64,000 nt of DNA from Hyphomicrobium sp. (GCF_019744875.1 NZ_JAIETU010000002.1:496001-560000), one strand, 5' to 3'. Positions 1 to 10,420 are shown, counted from the stretch's first letter. Numbers and translations are program-made. The notes: generated by a model from the letters alone, not told the origin.

Positions 1-54
1 CAGCAGGCCCACTCCCAAACCGATCACAAGTCCGCGCCGTTGTTTCCTCGTCAT
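1..54 (-). CDS. ccmE: Cytochrome c-type biogenesis protein CcmE, N-terminus only (runs off window start)
   Basis: Reverse complement of 1-54 reads MTRKQRRGLVIGLGVGLL, a typical CcmE N-terminus, directly downstream of ccmI. Confidence 0.7.
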   Translation of the reverse strand, partial: MTRKQRRGLVIGLGVGLL

Positions 55-64
55 GCGTCTCGTC

Positions 65-1270
65 TCATTCCTTTGTCGGCAGGCTCAGGGCCTGCTCGGC
101 TTTATCGATTTCGGCGAGCGCTGCCGTCTCGGTCGCGAAATGGGTACGAGCGGACTTCAGCGCGCCGCGCGCTTCGTCATCCTTGCCCAGCACCTTATAG
201 GCGCGCGCGAGGCGGAGCCATCCGTCGAGATCCTTACCGTCTTTTTCGAGGCGGTCGGCCAGCCGTCCGACCATCGAGGCAATAAAGGCATCGCGCTCGG
301 CGGGCGACATCTTTGCGATGTCGGGGGGAGCGTCGCCCTGAGATGCGCCGGGCGTCTGAGGTTGAGAGGGGGCGGCGGCGGCGGGCGCGGCGGCAGACGG
401 CTTGGGCTCGTCCGGCACGCCCGCGATCCTCTTTTCGACCAGCGCCAGCCGATCGGACACGGCCTTGCGCCACGGTGCGTCGGCGGCGCTCTTCGTCAGG
501 ATGTCGCGATATTCGGCGGCGGCGGCCTGAAGATCGCCGTCCTGCTCCTTGGCGAGCGCCAGCCAAACACGGACCTCGATCCTGCTCGGCTCGAGTTCGA
601 GAATGCGGAGCGTCGCGCGGCGGACAGGCTCGGTCACGATGCCGTTCTCCGCCATCAGCGTCGCCTCGGCAAAGCCGGTCAGGCGGCGCACGGTCTCGCC
701 TTCGAGGCGATTGGCCTCCGCAAAGGCGTGCGCGGCGTCCGCAAAGCGGCCGAGACGCAGATAGACGGGCGCGATTGCGTTCCAGCCCTTACCGTCCTGC
801 GGATCCTCCCTGAGACGGGCCTCGACCCGCTGGATGAGCTCGACAATCCCGGCCGCCTGGTTTGCATCAGGGATGTCTTTGCTCTGGCGCTCGGCAAAGG
901 GGCGCGCCGGAAGTTGCGGCGAGCCCGTGAACACGTAGAGGCCGATGGCGAGCACGGGCAACGCGATGGCAACGGCAGTGTAGATGGTGCGGGCTCGGGC
1001 GGGATCGGAGGGGGCCGCGGGGCCGGCATCCGGCCCGGCGTTCGCGCGCTTGATGAGACGGCGCGCAACTTCCGCGCGGGCACCTTCGACGTCGCTGTCG
1101 CCGATCAGGCCGCGTTCGCGTTCCGCTTCGAGTTCGCGGAGCTGATCGCGATAGACCGCGAGGTCGGCTTCAGCGGGCGCAACGGCTCCGTTGCCGCCAG
1201 CGCGGAGCGGGCGAAGAAGCATCGCGACCACGGCCGCCGTCAAAAATGCAAAGCAAAGCCAAAGGAGCAT
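65..1270 (-). CDS. ccmI: Cytochrome c-type biogenesis protein CcmI/CycH
   Basis: 401 aa; N-terminal TM, 'AVYRDQLRELEAERERGLIGDSDVEGARAEVARRL' and C-terminal TPR-like region; next to ccmE. Confidence 0.9.
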   Translation of the reverse strand: MLLWLCFAFLTAAVVAMLLRPLRAGGNGAVAPAEADLAVYRDQLRELEAERERGLIGDSDVEGARAEVARRLIKRANAGPDAGPAAPSDPARARTIYTAVAIALPVLAIGLYVFTGSPQLPARPFAERQSKDIPDANQAAGIVELIQRVEARLREDPQDGKGWNAIAPVYLRLGRFADAAHAFAEANRLEGETVRRLTGFAEATLMAENGIVTEPVRRATLRILELEPSRIEVRVWLALAKEQDGDLQAAAAEYRDILTKSAADAPWRKAVSDRLALVEKRIAGVPDEPKPSAAAPAAAAPSQPQTPGASQGDAPPDIAKMSPAERDAFIASMVGRLADRLEKDGKDLDGWLRLARAYKVLGKDDEARGALKSARTHFATETAALAEIDKAEQALSLPTKE

Positions 1271-1464
1271 TTGAAGCCTTGTCGCCTAAGTGTCCCGGTT
1301 CAATAGGGGGTGAGACTTGGGCCGACAAGAGGCGCAGGGCCGTTTGGGCGCGCCGCTAAGGTCGCACACAGCCTTAAATGTCGTGCGGCGCAATCATTAT
1401 GCTGCGCCGCAACGATAACAATCTGAAGGTGATCGGGAGGGTATGGCCCCCGTTAATGTCAGCG

Positions 1465-1935
1465 TTAGCTGACATTGCTCCAAGTGCCGTCGGGATTGCG
1501 GCAGGCGGTGCCGCGCATCGACTGGGGCTGGCCGTTAATGTAGATCTTGTGGGTGTAGTCGCGGCAGTCGATGGCGCCGCGCTTGTAGGGCCGGCTCGGC
1601 ACAACTTCACCGTAGCGGCCGTTGTCGGGGTTGCGCCACTGACGGGAAACACCCGACTGGCCACGCTCCAGCGCTTCGAACTCGGCATCCTGTGCGAGAC
1701 GGCGGTCCTGTGCATCGAGCGAGCGGCCGATTTCGCTGCCGACGATGCCGCCAACCACGGCGCCGAGGGCGGTCGCTGCGATGTTGCCCGTGCCCTTGCC
1801 GACCTGGTTGCCGAGAATGCCGCCGGCTACGGCGCCAACGACCATGCCCGTGTCAGCCTTGTTCGGACCTTCCCCGCTGCAGCCGACGAGGCCGATCGAG
1901 ACGATCAAAATTGCGGTAGCGCAAAGAGAGCGCAT
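1465..1935 (-). CDS. Glycine-zipper lipoprotein (17 kDa surface-antigen/RT0821-like)
   Basis: Lipobox 'LVGC', glycine zipper 'GAVAGGILGNQVGKGTGNIAATALGAVVGGIVGSEIG', C-terminal surface-antigen-like region; start placed at internal Met (MRSLCATAIL). Confidence 0.75.
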   Translation of the reverse strand: MRSLCATAILIVSIGLVGCSGEGPNKADTGMVVGAVAGGILGNQVGKGTGNIAATALGAVVGGIVGSEIGRSLDAQDRRLAQDAEFEALERGQSGVSRQWRNPDNGRYGEVVPSRPYKRGAIDCRDYTHKIYINGQPQSMRGTACRNPDGTWSNVS

Positions 1936-2110
1936 GAAGATCCCCGTGTTTGCCCGAGAGCACATCTCGGCCTCAGCACTGCCGAGCTAAACTCCACACG
2001 CCCAAACACTGCCTAGAATGTTGACTCGACTTCAAGCACATCCGCCCCTCGGTTTCTACGGGGAATCAGGCGGAAATTCGGCACTTATCACCGAAAAAGC
2101 GCCGTCACTT

Positions 2111-3484
2111 TCACGCGGCGGGAAGCGTGATCTCGACCTGCAACCCACCAAGCGGCGAGCGCGCCAGTTGCAGACTGCCTAGATAGGATTGAACAAGATC
2201 TGTCACAATCGAGAGGCCAAGTCCCGAGCCGGGCTTGCTTTCGTCGAGACGCACGCCCCGCTTGCCGATCCTGGCCCGCTGGTCGGCGGAGAGACCCGGG
2301 CCGTCGTCGTCGATGAAAATCGAGAGGCGGGCGCGCCCGGTTCGGGCCGGGCCGGGGGTCACTTTCACGCTGACGCGCGATTTCGCCCATTTGCAGGCGT
2401 TGTCGGACACATTCCCCAGAATCTCCTCTAGATCCTGCCGTTCGCCCGCGAACCGGACGCCGGGGGGGCACTCGATGCTGACCGAGATGTTCCGCTCGCG
2501 GTGGATTCGCTCGAGCGCACGGGCCAGGGGCTCCAGCACCTCGTGCACGGGCGTCGCGCGGCCGATCACGCCCACCTGGGCAGCCACACGCGCACGATCC
2601 AGATAGTGCGTGACCTGGTCGCGCATGATCGCGGCCTGCTCTGCGATCTTCGTCCCGAACGGCCCCTTGTCCTCGCGCGCCTCGTTGGTGATCACCGCGA
2701 GCGGCGTCTTCAGCGCATGGGCGAGGTTTCCGACCTGCGTGCGGGCGCGGTCGATGATCTCCTGATTGGATTCGATCAGCGCGTTCAGCTCCTGCTGCAG
2801 CGGCTCGATCTCGGCCGGCAACGCGCCTTCGAGCTTCGTGGCGCGCCCCGAGCGGACCTCGGCCAACCCCTGCTCGATACGCCGCAAGGGCAGCAGCCCG
2901 AAGCGGACCTGGAAGAGCGTCACGGCCACGAGCCCGACGCCGGTGAGGAACAACGCAATCGAAAGGCGCGTCATGAAGTTGGCGAGACGGCTGTCGAGCC
3001 AATCGATGGGGCCCGCGACGATGACCGAATAGCGCGGTCCCTTGCCGAGCGGATCGGGACCGTCGATCACCTCGACCATGCGGATGCCTTCGTGCGCGGG
3101 GCCGACGGCGTTCATCCAGCGGGCGCCGTCTTCGTCCGCCTTGACCTTGCGTTCAATGGGGAGATCGATTGCGGCATCACCCAGCGAGACCGAGCGCAGC
3201 GGCGGGCCGCCGGTCGGATCGAGCGGCTTGATCTGCCAGTACCAGCCCGAGCGGGGATCCTCGAAGAGGGGCTCGTAGCGGTTCTTGGGCGCGATGGGCT
3301 GGCCGCCGCTGCCCATGCTGTCGATGGCGATGGAGTTGACCAGCTTTTCGAGGCGCGCGTCGAACGCGGTCTGCAGGTCGTCGCGGTAAAGCTGATAGAT
3401 GATGAAGCCGGCGATCGGCAGCACAAGCAGCACCCACCCCGCCGACGTCGCGAGCAGCCGGAACGCGAGAGACTTAAACTTCAT
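2111..3484 (-). CDS. feuQ: Sensor histidine kinase, FeuQ-like
   Basis: Two TMs, HAMP-like region, H-box 'GNLAHALKTPLAV', ATPase 'GSGLGLSIV'; overlaps response regulator; feuPQ next to ccmI/cycH is a known rhizobial arrangement. Confidence 0.75.
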   Translation of the reverse strand: MKFKSLAFRLLATSAGWVLLVLPIAGFIIYQLYRDDLQTAFDARLEKLVNSIAIDSMGSGGQPIAPKNRYEPLFEDPRSGWYWQIKPLDPTGGPPLRSVSLGDAAIDLPIERKVKADEDGARWMNAVGPAHEGIRMVEVIDGPDPLGKGPRYSVIVAGPIDWLDSRLANFMTRLSIALFLTGVGLVAVTLFQVRFGLLPLRRIEQGLAEVRSGRATKLEGALPAEIEPLQQELNALIESNQEIIDRARTQVGNLAHALKTPLAVITNEAREDKGPFGTKIAEQAAIMRDQVTHYLDRARVAAQVGVIGRATPVHEVLEPLARALERIHRERNISVSIECPPGVRFAGERQDLEEILGNVSDNACKWAKSRVSVKVTPGPARTGRARLSIFIDDDGPGLSADQRARIGKRGVRLDESKPGSGLGLSIVTDLVQSYLGSLQLARSPLGGLQVEITLPAA

Positions 3485-4151
3485 TGTCGCCGTCGCCGCG
3501 GCTCATGCGGTAGCCGAGACCGCGCACGGTTTCGATGGCGTCGTCGGGCAGCTTCTTGCGCAGACGGCCGATGAACACCTCGATGGTGTTGCTGTCGCGG
3601 TCGAAGTCCTGATCGTACAGGTGCTCGACGAGCTCGGTGCGCGAGACGACGCGCCCGCCGTGGTGCATCAGATACGACAGCAGGCGGTATTCGTGGGAGG
3701 TGAGCTTGATCTGCTGGCCGTCGCAGGTGACGCGCGAGCTCTTGGTGTCGAGGCGGATGGGACCGCATTCGATTTCGCTCTTGGCGTGCCCCGAGGCGCG
3801 GCGCACCTGGGCGCGCACGCGCGCGAGTAGCTCTTCCATGTGGAAGGGCTTGGCGAGATAGTCGTCGGCGCCCGCGTCCATGCCGGAGACCTTGTCGCTC
3901 CACCGGTCGCGGGCGGTGAGCAGAATGACCGGCATGTTGCGGGCGGTGCGGCGCCACTGCTCCAGCACCGAGATGCCGTCCATTTTCGGCAGGCCGATAT
4001 CGAGAATGACGACATCGTATGGCTCGGTATCGCCGAGGAAATGCCCCTCCTCGCCGTCGAACGCGGCGTCCACCGCATAGCCGGCGCCGGTCAGCGCGAC
4101 ATTGAGTTGCCGGTTCAAGTCTTTATCGTCTTCAACGACGAGTATTCTCAC
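3474..4151 (-). CDS. feuP: OmpR/PhoP-family response regulator, FeuP-like
   Basis: Receiver domain 'VRILVVEDDKDLNRQLNVALTGAGY' plus winged-helix 'SNTIEVFIGRLRKKL'; GTG start at 4151. Confidence 0.8.
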   Translation of the reverse strand: MRILVVEDDKDLNRQLNVALTGAGYAVDAAFDGEEGHFLGDTEPYDVVILDIGLPKMDGISVLEQWRRTARNMPVILLTARDRWSDKVSGMDAGADDYLAKPFHMEELLARVRAQVRRASGHAKSEIECGPIRLDTKSSRVTCDGQQIKLTSHEYRLLSYLMHHGGRVVSRTELVEHLYDQDFDRDSNTIEVFIGRLRKKLPDDAIETVRGLGYRMSRGDGDNEV

Positions 4152-4344
4152 GGGGTTCGTCTCTCGAAGGCTGCCTCGGGATTGCGAGGGCTCCGAGTAT
4201 AGAGGGGCGAGAGAGCGGAGCCTAGGCCGTGTCCGCACAAACCCCTAACCGCCCGGCAAATCTCTGCCAATACTGCCGAGACTGCCCCAGCGGCCCTCCC
4301 GTCATGGCGCGCTGTTTCCTCACCCTCGAACGTGGAGCCCGTCC

Positions 4345-5301
4345 ATGCCGGAGCAGTTCCCGCCCATCGAACCCTACGCAAGCGGGTGGCTCGACGTTGG
4401 CAGTGGGCACGAGGTGTACTGGGAGAGTTGCGGGGCTCCGGACGGCAAGCCCGCGCTCTTTCTGCATGGCGGTCCCGGGTCTGGCTGTTCGCCCGGTCAG
4501 CGTCGCTTCTTCGATCCGAGCCTCTATCGCGCGGTGCTGTTCGACCAACGCGGTTCGGGGCGCAGCCGGCCGCTCGCGAGCGAGCCCGATGCCGACCTCG
4601 GCGCCAACACCACCGCTCACCTTATCGCCGACATCGAGATGTTGCGCGAGAGGCTGGGTGTGGATCGCTGGACCATTCTCGGCCTGTCCTGGGGCACCAC
4701 GCTCGGCCTGGCCTATGCGCAGGCGCATCCCCATCGTGTGACGGCGATGGTGCTGGGGTTCGTCACGACGACCTCGCGCCGCGAGGTGCAATGGATCACG
4801 GAGGATGTCGGGCGCATCTTTCCACGCGAGTGGGAGCAGTTTGCGAGCGCCGTTCCCGGCCACTTGCGCCAACGCCGGCTCGTCGATGCTTATGCCGCCC
4901 TGCTCGCCGATCCCGACCCTGCCGTTCGCGATCGCGCGGCAATCGCGTGGTGCGCGTGGGAAGATGCTCACGTCTCGCTCACGCCTGGGCATACGCCAGA
5001 TCGGCGCTATCAGGACCCGCCGTTCCGCCTGCGGTTCGCGCGCCTCGTGACGCACTATTGGCGCCACGCCGCGTTCCTTGAAGAGAACCAACTGATCCGG
5101 GATGCCGCCAGTTTGAACGGCATCCCGGGCGTGTTGATCCACGGGCGCTACGATGTCAGCGGACCCTTGGTGACCGCGTGGGATTTGTCGCGCCGCTGGA
5201 CGACCAGCCGGCTGCACATCCTCGACGACGCCGGACACGGCGGGGGCAACGACTTCATGCCCCTCGTGCTCGGTGCGTTGAGAGAATTTGCAGCGCTCTG
5301 A
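4345..5301 (+). CDS. pip: Proline iminopeptidase (alpha/beta hydrolase)
   Basis: 'FLHGGPGSGCSPGQRRFFDPSLYRAVLFDQRGSGRSRP' and 'GLSWGTTLGLAYAQAHP'. Confidence 0.93.
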   Translation: MPEQFPPIEPYASGWLDVGSGHEVYWESCGAPDGKPALFLHGGPGSGCSPGQRRFFDPSLYRAVLFDQRGSGRSRPLASEPDADLGANTTAHLIADIEMLRERLGVDRWTILGLSWGTTLGLAYAQAHPHRVTAMVLGFVTTTSRREVQWITEDVGRIFPREWEQFASAVPGHLRQRRLVDAYAALLADPDPAVRDRAAIAWCAWEDAHVSLTPGHTPDRRYQDPPFRLRFARLVTHYWRHAAFLEENQLIRDAASLNGIPGVLIHGRYDVSGPLVTAWDLSRRWTTSRLHILDDAGHGGGNDFMPLVLGALREFAAL

Positions 5302-5329
5302 TCAGCCGCTCACGTCATGCTCCCTGCCG

Positions 5330-6445
5330 TCACCGCTTCGGCTTCAGGATCACGCGCTGGATCGGCTGATCGGCGCGCACACGGCCATAGATCGTAAGCA
5401 GCGTTCCGATCAGAGCGCCCACGGCCTGGACGGTCTCGACCACGCCGCGGCCTGCGCTCTCGATCAGATCGGGCGTCACGTCGATGCCGGTCACGGGCGC
5501 GAGCGCGGGCAGAACGCTCGACAGAACGGTCACGATGGTGCCCCAGATCGTGAGGGAATGCCCCCACCACTTTCCGTCGGACGGCATGCTGGGCGTCAGG
5601 TTCATATCGGCATCTCCTTGCTCTGTGTTTGAAGTTTCACGATGGGTGTCGAGCGCGGCGCGGGCGCGCGAGAGCGTGACGTCGACGCGGCGCAGCCAGC
5701 CGCGTCCGAAGCGCCAGAAGTGCGGAAGCGCGCGGTAGCGGCGTTCGCGGATCGCGGCGTAGGCGTCGAGCGTCGCGGCTATGGATGCGCGCGCGGCGGC
5801 GGCGCGCGTCTCAGGGCCGACCTCGCCATCGATCGACACGCCCAGCGCCTCCTGCAGGCAACGGATCGCAGTGCCGACGCCGTGGTTCACGGCCGCATCG
5901 AAATGCATGAAGGCGATTGGAGCCGGCAGCGCATCGCAGTGTGCTGCGTCCCAGTATCGGGTGCGGTAGATCGCCGTGACCGTCGCGCGATCGATCGCCT
6001 TGAGGTCGCGGATCAAGCGGGCGCGATTTGCAGCACTGACCGCCGTCTTGCGCCATGCCGCGAACACCGCGAGCGTAATGCCGAGATTTGTCGGGCCCCC
6101 AGGGTCATGTGGATCATCTGTAAAGCCCCCTTCCATTTCGAGGACATGGCCGAGCGCGGGATCGCTGCCGCGCGAGAACACCGCCACCGCGCCCATGCGC
6201 GGTTCCGCAAGCGCTTCACCCCACGCAAGATACGAGCGCGCCATCAGCGAGCGCGTGGAACGGATGCCTGCTCTTTCGAGGGATGCCCCGCAGTACGCCG
6301 CGCACCATGCCACCTCGTCGCGCACGACGGACGCGTGCCCCGCATCGCGAAACATCGCAACGATGCGCGCGTTCTCTTTCGCGCCCGCGTGCTCGGCCTG
6401 GCCGAACTCGCGCCAGGCCTGACTGAGCCAGCGTTCGCTATCCAT
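5330..6445 (-). CDS. Composite lysis protein: TIGR02594-like N-terminus + GH108-type muramidase + C-terminal holin-like TM region
   Basis: 'WCAAYCGASLERAGIRSTRSLMARSYLAWG' (TIGR02594-like), 'LEMEGGFTDDPHDPGGPTNLGIT' (GH108), C-terminal hydrophobic 'HSLTIWGTIVTVLSSVLPALAPVTG...VGALIGTLLTIYGR'. Confidence 0.8.
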   Translation of the reverse strand: MDSERWLSQAWREFGQAEHAGAKENARIVAMFRDAGHASVVRDEVAWCAAYCGASLERAGIRSTRSLMARSYLAWGEALAEPRMGAVAVFSRGSDPALGHVLEMEGGFTDDPHDPGGPTNLGITLAVFAAWRKTAVSAANRARLIRDLKAIDRATVTAIYRTRYWDAAHCDALPAPIAFMHFDAAVNHGVGTAIRCLQEALGVSIDGEVGPETRAAAARASIAATLDAYAAIRERRYRALPHFWRFGRGWLRRVDVTLSRARAALDTHRETSNTEQGDADMNLTPSMPSDGKWWGHSLTIWGTIVTVLSSVLPALAPVTGIDVTPDLIESAGRGVVETVQAVGALIGTLLTIYGRVRADQPIQRVILKPKR

Positions 6446-6466
6446 GAGGGTCTCGTTGTTCGTTAG

Positions 6467-9400
6467 CTAGACGACGGCGATCTTCGGCGTACCGCGGCCA
6501 TAGGTGGCGCTGATCTGATAGACCGCGACCGACAGTGTGCTTTGCGGCGCGCCGAAATCGGCCGTCTGGTGCGCGGCGGAATACGCGCACGCGGGCGCCG
6601 TGACGGACAGCGTCCGCACAACCGAAAGGCCGGACAGCACATCGACCTCGTAGCGCTCGCTGTCCTCGGCGAGGGGCACTTCCGTTGCGCCCCAGTTGTC
6701 GCCGCCGATGCGGGTCCGCCGCTTCCAGGTCATCGCGATGTCGCCCGCGCTCCGTGCTGCACGAACGTGCGCCGGAGACAGCGGGCGCAGCCCGCGGCCC
6801 GTAAAAGCATGGATCGCCGTCTGATAGGACGCGTGAGAGATGTCGCGCGTGGCAGGACCGTAGCGCCAATTGAGCGGAGCGCCGACCTCGCCCGCCGCGA
6901 GCGGCACGGCTGTGACCTCCGGGCCGAGCAGCACGAACGATGCGCCTGCCGCGAGGGGTGCGCGCATTTCGTTCTCGGTGCCGGCCTGCCCACGCAGCAG
7001 GTTCGACAATTCATACGTGCTCGCGCCGACGAGGGTCGCCGTTTCGAATTGCAGCACCTCCCAACCGCCGTCCGGATTGCGGATCGCGGCGGCGTTACGG
7101 CCAGCCAGCAGTTGCGTGCGCGTCACCGATTCCAGCGCGCCGCTGCCGAGCTTGACGCGCACGCGCGTGCCGCGATCCAAAAGGCCCACGACGCCCCGCG
7201 GCAACGGATCGAGCGTCTCGCCCATGACGGCGGGAGCCAGCGGGCGCGCACGCAGATCGTAGCCCGCGACCTCGGGCGAGCCATAAACCGCAATCGCGCC
7301 CGGCCAGGGCAATTGGAACGCCGCGACATATCCGGCGTCCGGCGCTTCATCGCCGCGCAGGAGCGGCAGGTCGAGAAATTCGAGATACGGCGCGCCTTCG
7401 AAGACTGGCGTGTCGACCGGGCTTCCACGCGGGCGCGGGGCAACGCCACCGTAGACATCGGGATCGATGCTCCGGCCTTCGATTTCCCGCAGGCCGCGCT
7501 CGCCCACCTCCGTCACACGCACGAGCAGGCTCGATCCGCCCTTGTCGACGGAGACGACATCACCCGGCTCGATGGCAAGCGCGCTCGGCGGCAACTTGAA
7601 CGCCGCCCGCTCGCGCGCGGCCCAGGCTTCGAACAGCCATGAGTCCGCGATCTGCGACGCACTCTCGTGCTCCAGCACGATAGGCAGGTCGGCGCGCGCC
7701 ACGCGCCCGCTCGCGCCCGCAAGACGGCGCGCCTCGGATACGGCCTGCCGGTAGTCGCCGCTCGCCGCGATGTGGTTGACCTTGGCGGAGGCGGGCAGAT
7801 CCGTTTCCTGCGCGCGCGTCAGCGTCACGAGCGCATCGCCCGCGCGCTCCTCGACGAGATCGTCCTCCGTCAGGTCGAGCACGGGGGCTGCGGCTCCACG
7901 ATGGCGGAACAGAATGCGCCCTTCGCTTTCGAGACTGTCGAAGAAGTAGGCCAGCTCGAGCGGCTGCAAGGCATCGCGCGGTGACATCAGGCGGTCGATG
8001 ACGTAGCCCGGCACGACGCCCGCAAGCTTCGACGCATCGGGGCCTGAGACGCCATAGTCCGTCATGATCTGGTCGACCAGCTCGGCGAGCGGGGCGGCCG
8101 AGAAGCGTCCGTTGAGCCAATGGCCGAGCCGCCAGTTCTCGCCGTCGCTCCAGATTTCAAGGTTGTAGGGGAAGGCCGGATAAGGCCGCGCATCCCAGCA
8201 ATAGACGTGGATGCGCGCCAGATCGACCATGCGCGCGCCGTACACGCTCGATACGGGATTGAGCCCCGTGACGTAGCGCGGGCTCGCCGGATCGAAGGCA
8301 TCGATCAGCGCCATCAGATACCGGCGCTGCACCAGGTCGTCGCGTACGCCACGCGAGAAATAGGGATAGGCGGACTCGGCGCTCTTCGGGTCGATGAACA
8401 CGTTCGGCTGGTTGGCGCCCTTGTCGACTGCGGGGCAGCCGATCTCCATGAACCAGAACGGCTTCGACTGCGGCACCCACGCGGTGGGCGATCCGCTCGG
8501 CACGCCCGCCGGGCGGTTGTGATGGAGGTTGAGCCACCACGACTTGATGTCCTTGTAGCGAAAGACCCACGGCTTACCATGCCCATCCGTGATCGCCGTG
8601 CGCACCTGCAGCTCGCGGTTCGACGTGTTGGCGTAATACCAGTCATAGCCCTCGCCGCCGGCCACGTTGGCGCGCAGGTAGTCTCCATCGTAGATGGCGC
8701 TCGCGCCGGCCTGCGCATCGAGATGCGTCGTGCCGTCACGCCAATCGGCAAGCGGCCAGTAGAGATCGATGCCGATGGCGTCGATGCCGGCGGAGGCCCA
8801 GAGCGGATCGAGATGAAAATAGACGTCGCCCGTGCCGTCGCCCGGGTGGTGGCCGAAGTACTCCGACCAGTCGGCGGCGTAGACGACTTTCGTGCCTGGC
8901 CCGAGCACGGTCTTCACGTCTGCTGCAAGCGCGATCAGCGCCGTGACGAACGGATAGGTGGACGCGGCGCTGCGAACCCAGCTTAGCCCGCGCAACTCGG
9001 TGCCGATGACGAACGCATCGACGCCGCCCGCCGCCTTGGCCAGGTGCGCGTTGTGCAGCACCATGCGCCGGAACGTCCACTCGTTGGGACCGGAGTAGGT
9101 GACGTTCGTGCCTGAGATGGAAAAATGTCCGATCGCCGCGGTGCCGACGAAGGCCGCGATCTGGCTGGCGGCGGTCGCCGTCTTGTCCGCCGTGCCCGGA
9201 CGGCCCGGCGCGGGATAGCACGTGATGCGACCGCGCCACGGATAGGAGGGCTGGAACGCCGCCGCGCTATAGGGATCCGGCAGCGCGTTGCCGTCCGCCA
9301 CGTCCATCAGAATGAACGGCGTCAGCACGACGCTCAGGCCGCGCGCCTTGAGGTCGGTAATCGCCTGGACGACAGACGCATCCGACGGCGTTCCGCCATA

Positions 9401-10420
9401 CGCGGGCCGGCCGTCCTTCTGGCTGACGAGATGAGCCGTCGCGCGCGTGAGTCCGGCTGCGCTCCATGTCACGGGCGTCGTGACCTTGGCGGTGGTGTCG
9501 ACGCCGGGCTTGATCCGGCATTGCGCCGCGCGCAAATCCGTGCCGAACCAGCTCACGACCAGCGACACGGATTTCGCATTCGGCAGTGTTGCCTGAAGCT
9601 GATCGATCGCGACGTTCCAATCCGCGCCGCCCTGCTTGGTGTGAACGTTCTCGGCATCCGAGATGCCCCGGCCGATGGATTTCGAAACGGCGCTCGTCGC
9701 GTAGACGAATTCTCCCGATCCTGGGATCAGCACGACGCCCTTGATGTCCTCTCCGAACGGCTCGACGGAGCGGTGCACTTCGAATGAGAGCTGCGGGATG
9801 CGATTGCCAAAATCCGCAAGCGCCATGTTCTCGAAGACGACGTAGGCGAGACCGCGATAGGCGGGCGCGCGCGCCGCGCCCTCGATGGCGACGACCGCCG
9901 GATCGGGCGCCTGCGTTTCGCTTCCCTCATGAAGACGATAGGTGAGCCGCGAGAGGTCGAGCTCCGCGCCGTCGGCCCAGATGCGGCCGATGCCGCTGAT
10001 CTCACCCTCGGCCAGCGCCACGGCGAACGTGGCCGAATAGCTGTACTCGGTCGTTTCCGTCACGGGGCCGGACTGCGGCGCGCCCTTGCCGCTGCCGCCC
10101 GAGCGCGACGTCCGGATCGTCTCGCGAATGTCGTCGCTCCAGATGATCTGGCCGCCGAGGCGGGCGCGCCCAAACAGCCGCGGGATCGGCGCGCCTTCGG
10201 TCGACGACGTGATGTGCAGATCGGAAAGGCGCGGCCCCTCGACGCTGCGTTTCTGGCCCGACGCGCCGAACAGCGCGTTGTCGATGTAGGATCCCGCGAA
10301 CGCGCCGATCTGGCTGCCTATGGTGGCGCCGGTCAGCGTCATGCCGAGCACGGAGAGGCCGGTCGGCAGCAGAGCTCCGCCGGCGGCGGCGCCGACGGCT
10401 GCGAGTGCGAGCGTGGCCAT
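6467..10420 (-). CDS. GTA gp15-like phage host-specificity / baseplate multidomain protein (GTA TIM-barrel)
   Basis: 1317 aa, largest cluster ORF at the distal end; 'ASTYPFVTALIALAADVKTVLGPGTKVVYAADWSEYFGHHPGDGTGDVYFHLDPLWAS', typical of the GTA_TIM domain. Confidence 0.92.
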   Translation of the reverse strand: MATLALAAVGAAAGGALLPTGLSVLGMTLTGATIGSQIGAFAGSYIDNALFGASGQKRSVEGPRLSDLHITSSTEGAPIPRLFGRARLGGQIIWSDDIRETIRTSRSGGSGKGAPQSGPVTETTEYSYSATFAVALAEGEISGIGRIWADGAELDLSRLTYRLHEGSETQAPDPAVVAIEGAARAPAYRGLAYVVFENMALADFGNRIPQLSFEVHRSVEPFGEDIKGVVLIPGSGEFVYATSAVSKSIGRGISDAENVHTKQGGADWNVAIDQLQATLPNAKSVSLVVSWFGTDLRAAQCRIKPGVDTTAKVTTPVTWSAAGLTRATAHLVSQKDGRPAYGGTPSDASVVQAITDLKARGLSVVLTPFILMDVADGNALPDPYSAAAFQPSYPWRGRITCYPAPGRPGTADKTATAASQIAAFVGTAAIGHFSISGTNVTYSGPNEWTFRRMVLHNAHLAKAAGGVDAFVIGTELRGLSWVRSAASTYPFVTALIALAADVKTVLGPGTKVVYAADWSEYFGHHPGDGTGDVYFHLDPLWASAGIDAIGIDLYWPLADWRDGTTHLDAQAGASAIYDGDYLRANVAGGEGYDWYYANTSNRELQVRTAITDGHGKPWVFRYKDIKSWWLNLHHNRPAGVPSGSPTAWVPQSKPFWFMEIGCPAVDKGANQPNVFIDPKSAESAYPYFSRGVRDDLVQRRYLMALIDAFDPASPRYVTGLNPVSSVYGARMVDLARIHVYCWDARPYPAFPYNLEIWSDGENWRLGHWLNGRFSAAPLAELVDQIMTDYGVSGPDASKLAGVVPGYVIDRLMSPRDALQPLELAYFFDSLESEGRILFRHRGAAAPVLDLTEDDLVEERAGDALVTLTRAQETDLPASAKVNHIAASGDYRQAVSEARRLAGASGRVARADLPIVLEHESASQIADSWLFEAWAARERAAFKLPPSALAIEPGDVVSVDKGGSSLLVRVTEVGERGLREIEGRSIDPDVYGGVAPRPRGSPVDTPVFEGAPYLEFLDLPLLRGDEAPDAGYVAAFQLPWPGAIAVYGSPEVAGYDLRARPLAPAVMGETLDPLPRGVVGLLDRGTRVRVKLGSGALESVTRTQLLAGRNAAAIRNPDGGWEVLQFETATLVGASTYELSNLLRGQAGTENEMRAPLAAGASFVLLGPEVTAVPLAAGEVGAPLNWRYGPATRDISHASYQTAIHAFTGRGLRPLSPAHVRAARSAGDIAMTWKRRTRIGGDNWGATEVPLAEDSERYEVDVLSGLSVVRTLSVTAPACAYSAAHQTADFGAPQSTLSVAVYQISATYGRGTPKIAVV

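Noticed and set aside
53-1306. 417-aa plus-strand ORF opposite ccmI
   Set aside because: Shadow of ccmI; no domain signature
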